Source: Hofstenia miamia
Lineage: Eukaryota > Xenacoelomorpha > Acoela
DNA: 64,000 bases
Reading direction: 5' to 3'
NCBI GenBank assembly: GCA_004352715.1
Contig: SCFE01000046.1
Span: 1 to 64,000 of the forward strand
The translations under genes and the position numbers were made by a program. Under the pieces are notes generated by a model that worked only from the letters and a program-made list of their open reading frames with translations, had not been told where the DNA came from and did no database searches. Below are positions 58,704 through 64,000 of the stretch, one piece after another. The first letter of the stretch is position 1. The number at the start of each line of letters is the position of its first letter.

Positions 58704-59960
58704 GGTATTATAGAAATATTAAATCATCTCAATGAATTCTCTCCATCTATTCCCCCTATCCTTGATGTTGCTACTCTGATTAGCTTGTTTAGTGTCTGAT
58801 TGAATCACTCCACTGCTCCATTGGCCTGCAGTTGGTATGCTGTTGTTCATTCACTTGCAATTTCTAGGAGTTTTGCCATCTCTTGAAAGAGTTGATTTTT
58901 GAATTGGGGCCCCTTATCCATTATAATTGTTTCCATTGGCCGGAGTCATAGTATCCATTCATTTAGTACCAGTTCTGCTGTGGTTTCTGCCATGGTATTC
59001 CTCATTGGGACCATTCTTGCATATTTTGTAAAATTGTTGATCATCACCAATTAGATATTGGTAGCCTTCTGTGTCCTTTGACAAAATTACCAGGTATATT
59101 TGGACTATTTCATTTGGTTGTGTTGCAATAATTTTCTCTAGTGGCCCCCTTTGTGTCGGGAAATGTTGCTTATTGTTAAGGAGGCACATAGTGCACTTAT
59201 TAATGATATCCTTGGTGACTTTCATTATGGGNATGTCTGATTGAGTCACTCCACTGCTCCATTGGCATGTGGATGATATGCGGTTGTTCACTTTCTTGCA
59301 ATCTCCAAGAGCTTCGCCATTTCCTGGAAAAGTCCACTCTCAAATTGGGGCCCCTTGTCTGTTATAATTGTTTCCATTGGTCCTAGTCACAGTATCCATT
59401 CCTTTAATACTAGTTCTGCTGTGGTTTCTGCCGTGGTATTCCACATTGGGACCATCCTTGCATACTTAGTAAAATTGTCTACCATTACTAGTAGATATTG
59501 GTAGTCTTCTGCATCCTTCAATAGCATTTCCAGGTCTATGTGGACTATTTCATTAGGTTGAGTTGTGATAATTTTTTCTAATGGCACCCTTTTGTCAGAA
59601 AGTGTTGTATATTATTAAGGAGGCATGTCGTGCACTTATTAATGATATCCTTGATGACATTCCTCATGGCTGTCATTATGAATCTTGCATTGAATGACTT
59701 CTCTGTCTGTGTAATTCCCAAATTACCTTTCTCATGTATTTTTCGTATTAGTTCTCTTTTAAAGTAGTCAGGTATTGCAATCCAGTTATTGCTGGCTTTG
59801 ACATATAATAATCCATTCCTGTTAATTTTCCATTTGTAGCATTCACAATATCCTGCTGTTATTTTGGATAGTGTTGTCTGAGGTTCTCCTATCTTTTTTA
59901 TGATTTCACTGAGGATTATGTCATCTCTTTGTTTATCTACTATCTCTTTTTCAGATATCA
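58704..59960 (-). pseudogene. pol: Integrase zinc-binding and catalytic core, two paralogous pieces joined at an N
   Basis: Integrase inserts element cDNA into host DNA. The zinc-binding part reads KIHEKGNLGITQT...INKCTTC, with the second His changed to Asn. The core shows HIDLEM (first Asp), YLLVMVDNFTKYARMVP, TDKGPQFE (second Asp) and TAYHPHANGAVE (Glu). The segment 58790-59231 covers the same core region as 59233-59680 but differs at roughly one base in eight, so two different copies are joined at the N (59232). Stops and frameshifts are present, including TGA after ARK and after GAVE. Confidence 0.8.
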
Positions 59961-60363
59961 CTCCCTCATTCATATTGGTAGTACTGCTTGGCCTTCCTTG
60001 TCCACGTTTATCTCTGGCATTCCTTCATACTCAGTGTGTGGCAAGAACTGGAATTGCTTCTTCTCTCCATCTGTTTTCACTGTGTCTCTCTGGTATTCTG
60101 GCAGTGATGTCCAGAAGTCCGCATTGTTATGTAATGTGCCTTTCCTATGTTCAATCATATATGTGAACTCATTTAAGTATTCAATCCACCATGACACTAT
60201 TCTGGACTTATCCCCAGTGAAATTTTTAACCAGGCCAATCTGCTGTTGTCTGTTCATACTCTAAATTCTCTACTGATGAGGAAGTGTCGAAATTTCTTGA
60301 TACTCTCAATCAATGTGAGCATCTCTACCTTAGTAGAGCCATAGTATTCTTTGCTTGCCCTCA
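59961..60363 (-). pseudogene. pol: RNase H domain, C-terminal part, subfamily B
   Basis: Minus strand: KEYYGSTKVEMLTLIESIKKFRHFL, a typical Ty3/gypsy RNase H segment, then a TDN and LVKNFTGDKSRIVSWWIEYLNEFTYMIEHRKGTLHNNADFWTSLP, matching the RNase H end (usual form IEHRKG..N..AD.LSR). A frameshift near 59972 leads into the integrase. The domain is truncated at 60363, where a plus-strand LTR begins. The catalytic first Asp and the reverse transcriptase are not in view. Confidence 0.8.
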
Positions 60364-61062
60364 TGTAGCATCATCCAAACATAATCAGAAATAAGCTGCA
60401 AATGTTGCAAGAAGATACTAAGATTGAAAAGAAGATGATTAAAATTATTGTAATTAAATCAATTGCTATTATTTCAGATTAATTTGTAAAATGCAACTAA
60501 GAAAACAACATGTGTCAAAAAAGAGATAATTGTGTCTGTCAATAAAAATACTTTTGACTAAACAATGCTTAGGTTAGGTATAGGGGTTTTCTCTCAATTA
60601 GCTGACTATCATAAAGTGACTGTACATATAGTAAATTATAAATGTAGGTTAGGAAGTTGTTCAAACAAATTATATATAAATAAGCCAATATATTTTGGTA
60701 ATGGCTACATATAATAGCTAATGAACAACTAGTAACAATTCAGGTCTTGAGTAAGTACCAAGCTAATGTAGGGCACACATAAGCAATCTTGATTGAGCTG
60801 AGAAGTGCACTCAAGCATTGGATGGAATGGTGAAACTGGATGTTGAGATCCGCTTCAGGCAGATGCCCACTAGGAGATCATTAAAGAGGTTACTGCATGG
60901 CTTCATCACCTAAAAAATGAGCAGTCAATTCCATGTTAAATAAGTTAACAGAGGAAACTAGTCAAGCAGTAACAAAAAGTAAATCCTTACCTGCAATAAC
61001 ACAGCTAGCATTATAAAGTAACAGTAGATAAACAGTGATAATGCCTGGTAGAGGATATTACA
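60364..61062 (+). mobile_element. 5' LTR of plus-strand element, subfamily B (shortened)
   Basis: Begins TGTAGCATCATCC and ends GGTAGAGGATATTACA. At 699 bp it lacks a central ~400 bp with the TATA box and stem-loop found in the 1.1-kb copies. It is followed directly by a primer-binding site and gag, so it is a genuine 5' LTR. It starts where the minus-strand RNase H stops, a head-to-head junction. Confidence 0.85.
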
Positions 61063-61080
61063 TGGTGACCATGACAGCCA
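61063..61080 (+). promoter_or_regulatory. Primer-binding site
   Basis: TGGTGACC starts immediately after the LTR terminal CA, complementary to a tRNA 3' end of the form GGTCACCA. The acceptor sequence implied (5' strand beginning GACC) would suit some animal tRNA-Arg species. The tRNA assignment is tentative. Confidence 0.6.
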
Positions 61081-61288
61081 AGAACAGCAAACCTACAGAA
61101 GAAACATTCAGTTAAACCACCCGCAAGATGATAATAAGCTACAAATGAAAGTATGAAAGCAGCAAGTTGTTACACGAACCTACCATCAATGGTAGAAAGA
61201 GAGATACCCCAAACTGAACACATGCACTTCACTGGGATCCTGGAATCACAACCTAAAGAAGGGAAAACCACTATGAACCAGAAGAAAA

Positions 61289-62932
61289 ATGGCAAAAGGA
61301 AAGAAAGGAAGTGTGAAAAAGACTGCAACAAAAGCAGTAACTCCCAGAACAATTCAATCATCGCCATACTTTGGCAAGAATTCAGCAACAGATGCCACAG
61401 ACACAGAACTACAATCCCTTAGTTCACCCCCAGAGACGAACCCCATAGACACAAACCCACTGGATATAATGGTGATGTTAAAAAAGAGCCAAGAAAGTGA
61501 GGAAGCCCTAAGACAACAAGTAGAACAATTGACTGAGAAAGTCAAAGAAATGGAATGACAAAATGAATTGATACTGAGCAAAATCAGAGTGAACATGGAA
61601 ATGGGGTTAGAAGAACAAAATCAGTTATTTCAAAATGAAATTAAAATTCTTACTCACCAACTGTCAGAGTCCAACAAAAGGTTTCTAGAAGAAAACCAGC
61701 TATGGCAAGAGAAATATCAAGAACTGGAGAGAACCAATAGACAACTAATTGAGGACAACAACCTGCAGGCGGGAGAACTGGAGCAACTCAAAGATAAATT
61801 GAGACTTCTACGATTAACAGAAGAGGAAAATAGAAACAACATGCAATCTCACAAAATCAAATTCCATGCCAGAAAAGAGAGCGAGTTACATGCACCACAC
61901 ATGCCAACCTGCAAGGAGGTAACATTTGAAGAATCAGATGAAGATTCTGACCTCGAAAAACAGAAAATAATAAACAAAATCAAGAAAGCAGTGATGACGC
62001 AACTGCAAGAGGAGGATATGCAAACAAATCACAAAAAGCCGAAATATGAGAACTCGATTTTACTGCAACTCACAGCCAACAACACAATACCATGCAAAGT
62101 GACACTACCCAAATTCAATGGGAAAATAGATGGCTACAATCCTACATTTGCCAAATGGCTGCAGATGTTCAAACTAACAATGGTGGAATGGAAAGTGAGC
62201 CAACAGGCAGCAGTGGCGAGACTCCCATTATATCTAACTGGAGCAGCATCCCAACACTACTTGCTCTTGGACGCAGAGACAAAGAGAGATTATCAACTAC
62301 TAATTGGAGACTTCATCAATTACTATGAGAATGAAAGCTTCAAAAATCAGTACCAAATCATTTTGAATGCTATGAAAATGAAAAAAACTGATGACATCCG
62401 GAATTACATGCAACAAGTCGAGTGGCTACTAATGCTTAGCTCAAGAGGAAACAGTTACTCTAAATACGACTTGTTCTCGCACATCTGTAAGGGGATGCCT
62501 GAAAGCATCAAAACTCAGTTTGAAATTAAATGCGACGTCAACGACAAGTTGGAAAGAATGATCAGGAAAGCTGTTGATATACAAGCCACTATTGAAAACA
62601 ATGCTCAAATATATGAGAAAGCAGCATGGCACATAGATGCACCAACATGGAGAAGCAATCTCAAGCAGCACATCCCCAATAAAACCTATCCCAAAGTAAA
62701 ACAAGAAAAAATAATAAAAGTAAAGGGAAGAGATGGTAAGACGAGGAAAGTAAAAGAGAAAGATGTTAAATGCTACAGTTGCAGACAAAAAGGACACAAA
62801 AAACCAGATTGCCCAAAACAAATAAACGTCATTGGGGACGAGGAAGCCTACTATGATGAAGAGGACGCATTACAGACAGAAGATGAAATCAATGAAGCAG
62901 CACAACTGATGAGGAGTCAGAAAACTAAGTAG
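61289..62932 (+). pseudogene. gag: gag, subfamily B, nearly complete
   Basis: Single frame of 548 codons with one TGA (61556-61558). The start ATG at 61289 encodes MAKGKKGSVKKT, a basic N-terminus, then a Ser/Thr-rich stretch and a long coiled coil (about residues 65-180, EEALRQQVEQLTEKVKEME onward), an acidic patch EESDEDSDLE, a capsid-like region (LPKFNGKIDGYNPTFAKWLQ, RLPLYLTGAASQHYLLLD, YDLFSHICKGMPE), a basic stretch and a CCHC zinc knuckle CYSCRQKGHKKPDC near residue 493. It ends in an acidic tail at TAG 62930-62932. An extensive N-terminal coiled coil is unusual for a small Ty3/gypsy Gag. The protease frame overlaps its last 20 nt. Confidence 0.9.
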
Positions 62933-63380
62933 AGCGCTGACTCATAACAACTGTGCAGTGATAATGATCCTAACAAACCTTGACATGATGAATATGATAA
63001 CAATAGCCATTAACGGAGTGATGACAAAAGTGACAATTGATACCAGAGCAGCAACATCTATAATTACTGATGAATGTGCTATGAAGCTGGGATTCCAATG
63101 AGAAGACATGAAGAATTGTAATGCTTCAGGGGATTACATCGACACAAAAGGAATGATAAACGTTGCACAAATGAGAATCGCGAACACAACATTCGAACAA
63201 CCTCTAGTAGTAGTAGACACACACAACAAGACATTACCATATGAGGGTATATTAGGAAACGATTTTCTGACAAAAAATGGTTGTGTCATTAACTATGTGA
63301 ACAAAACGATAAAAGTAAAAGAAGAGGAGATTGAAATTGAGGAGGAACAGGAAACACAGAGAACAGTTACATTTCAATTG
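62913..63380 (+). pseudogene. pol: Protease region of pol, subfamily B
   Basis: Open in the +1 frame relative to gag from 62913. Active-site region TIDTRAATSIITDE (Asp at 63039-63041), with DTRA where DTGA is expected, and ILGNDFLTKNGCVINY downstream. A TGA lies at 63099-63101. After EEEQETQRTVTFQLQ the sequence runs straight into the integrase tail, so RT, RNase H and most of integrase are deleted. Confidence 0.85.
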
Positions 63381-63757
63381 CAACTATATACAATATGTAT
63401 GATTTAGATAGCGTACATGAAGAAGAATTCGATGACAAGTACACAGCAGAAATCAGAAACAATGATCTGACCCAAAGAGTGCTGCCCCAGAGGACAGCAA
63501 GAAATAAACCTATATACGACCCTGAAACATGGGATATAAATTTATTAACTGCATTTAGGAAATTAGAAGAAAATGATGCACCCACTGATGAAAAAGAGAG
63601 TGTGCAGAACCCAACAACCGGAGGAACTCTCAACAACAAACAGGAGAAGGAGAGTGCAAAGAAGTTCTCAAACTGGACGTCAAATCAAGGGCAGAACAAA
63701 GAACTGATGAATAGACGACGTAGAGTGAGAAGGCGTCCTAGTAGTCCTCAAGGCTGA
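63381..63757 (+). pseudogene. pol: Pol C-terminal tail joined to protease by deletion
   Basis: MYDLDSVHEEEFDDKYTAEIRNNDLTQRVLPQRTARN matches the tail that follows the integrase C-terminal domain at 57.9-58.0 kb. It continues with KPIYDPETWDINLLTAF, a polar stretch and a very basic end (NRRRRVRRRPSSPQG) before TGA, which lies inside the first full GATTCAAGGGC motif. The basic end could bind nucleic acid. It reveals the tail sequence hidden by the N at 57858. Confidence 0.8.
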
Positions 63758-63965
63758 TTCAAGGGCAGAGAGACCAACAGACAAAAAGCCTCTCCCATCA
63801 GGGATCTGCACCACTGATTCAAGGGCATGCAGAAAACTGGTGCACAGCACAACTTTCCCTCCCAAAGTCCACAACGCTGATTCAAGGGCAGTGAGACATG
63901 AGGAGTTCCAGGGGAAGGTGTAAGTGGTGGAAGAACCATGGAGATGCAAAAGCGATTCAAGGCTG
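63683..63965 (+). repeat. GATTCAAGGGC repeat spacer, copy 2
   Basis: AATCAAGGGCAG at 63683, then GATTCAAGG at 63756, 63816, 63879 and 63954, spaced 60-75 bp. It follows pol, and ORF3 would follow beyond the window. Arrangement and spacing match the minus-strand copy at 57.5-57.8 kb. Confidence 0.85.
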
Positions 63966-64000
63966 ACGTTATCTCATCTGGAACCATAGCTGGTCAAGTG

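Noticed and set aside
63680-63949. 89-codon minus ORF with repeated ALES motif
   Set aside because: Same spacer motif as above read on the antisense strand.

Overview
The window looks like nuclear DNA of an animal, most likely an invertebrate. It is very AT-rich, has long gene-free stretches and carries LTR retrotransposons, Tc1/mariner remnants, MITE-like palindromes, satellite arrays and a Polinton-type DNA polymerase fragment. The taxon cannot be fixed from the sequence. It is a draft scaffold: four gaps are exactly 1000 N, one is 65 N, and several single-N seams have the same or paralogous sequence on both sides, so structure across Ns is unreliable.

Layout. 1-10.6 kb: fragments of Ty3/gypsy-type elements (gag, integrase, LTRs) with a large unrecognised ORF, called ORF3 here. 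10.6-29.3 kb: mostly non-coding AT-rich DNA with solo LTRs, an inverted pair of ~72-bp satellite arrays (17.4-20.6 kb), an LTR plus ORF3 tail (20.7-22.3 kb) and a decayed mariner transposase (27.8-28.6 kb). 29.3-32.4 kb: the only host-like gene, an intronless guanylate-binding/atlastin-like GTPase made of three GTPase-like units, broken once by a frameshift. 32.5-42.4 kb: MITE-like palindromes and old LTRs. 43.5-44.8 kb: N-terminal part of a protein-primed family B DNA polymerase (Polinton/Maverick type) with an HNH/endonuclease VII-like insertion. 45.8-64 kb: nested LTR elements.

The retroelements form one lineage with at least three LTR subfamilies (A, B, D; ends TGTAGCATCATCC and GGATGTTACA) and a more distant family C. 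Combining copies, the gene order is 5' LTR, primer-binding site, gag (coiled coil, capsid, CCHC knuckle), protease, [reverse transcriptase, not seen for A/B/D], RNase H, integrase, a spacer with repeated GATTCAAGGGC motifs, ORF3 (about 1,080 codons, no recognised domain), a polypurine tract and the 3' LTR. ORF3 sits in the envelope position but shows no signal peptide or membrane segment. It occurs six times here and differs between copies largely at silent sites. The LTRs share a stem-loop about 120 bp downstream of the TATA box whose stem changes by compensatory substitutions between subfamilies. All copies seen are decayed, largely by TGA stops at arginine codons, as CpG deamination would produce.

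The best candidates for something undescribed are the ORF3 lineage with its repeat spacer and LTR hairpin, and the three-unit GTPase with graded loss of catalytic motifs.
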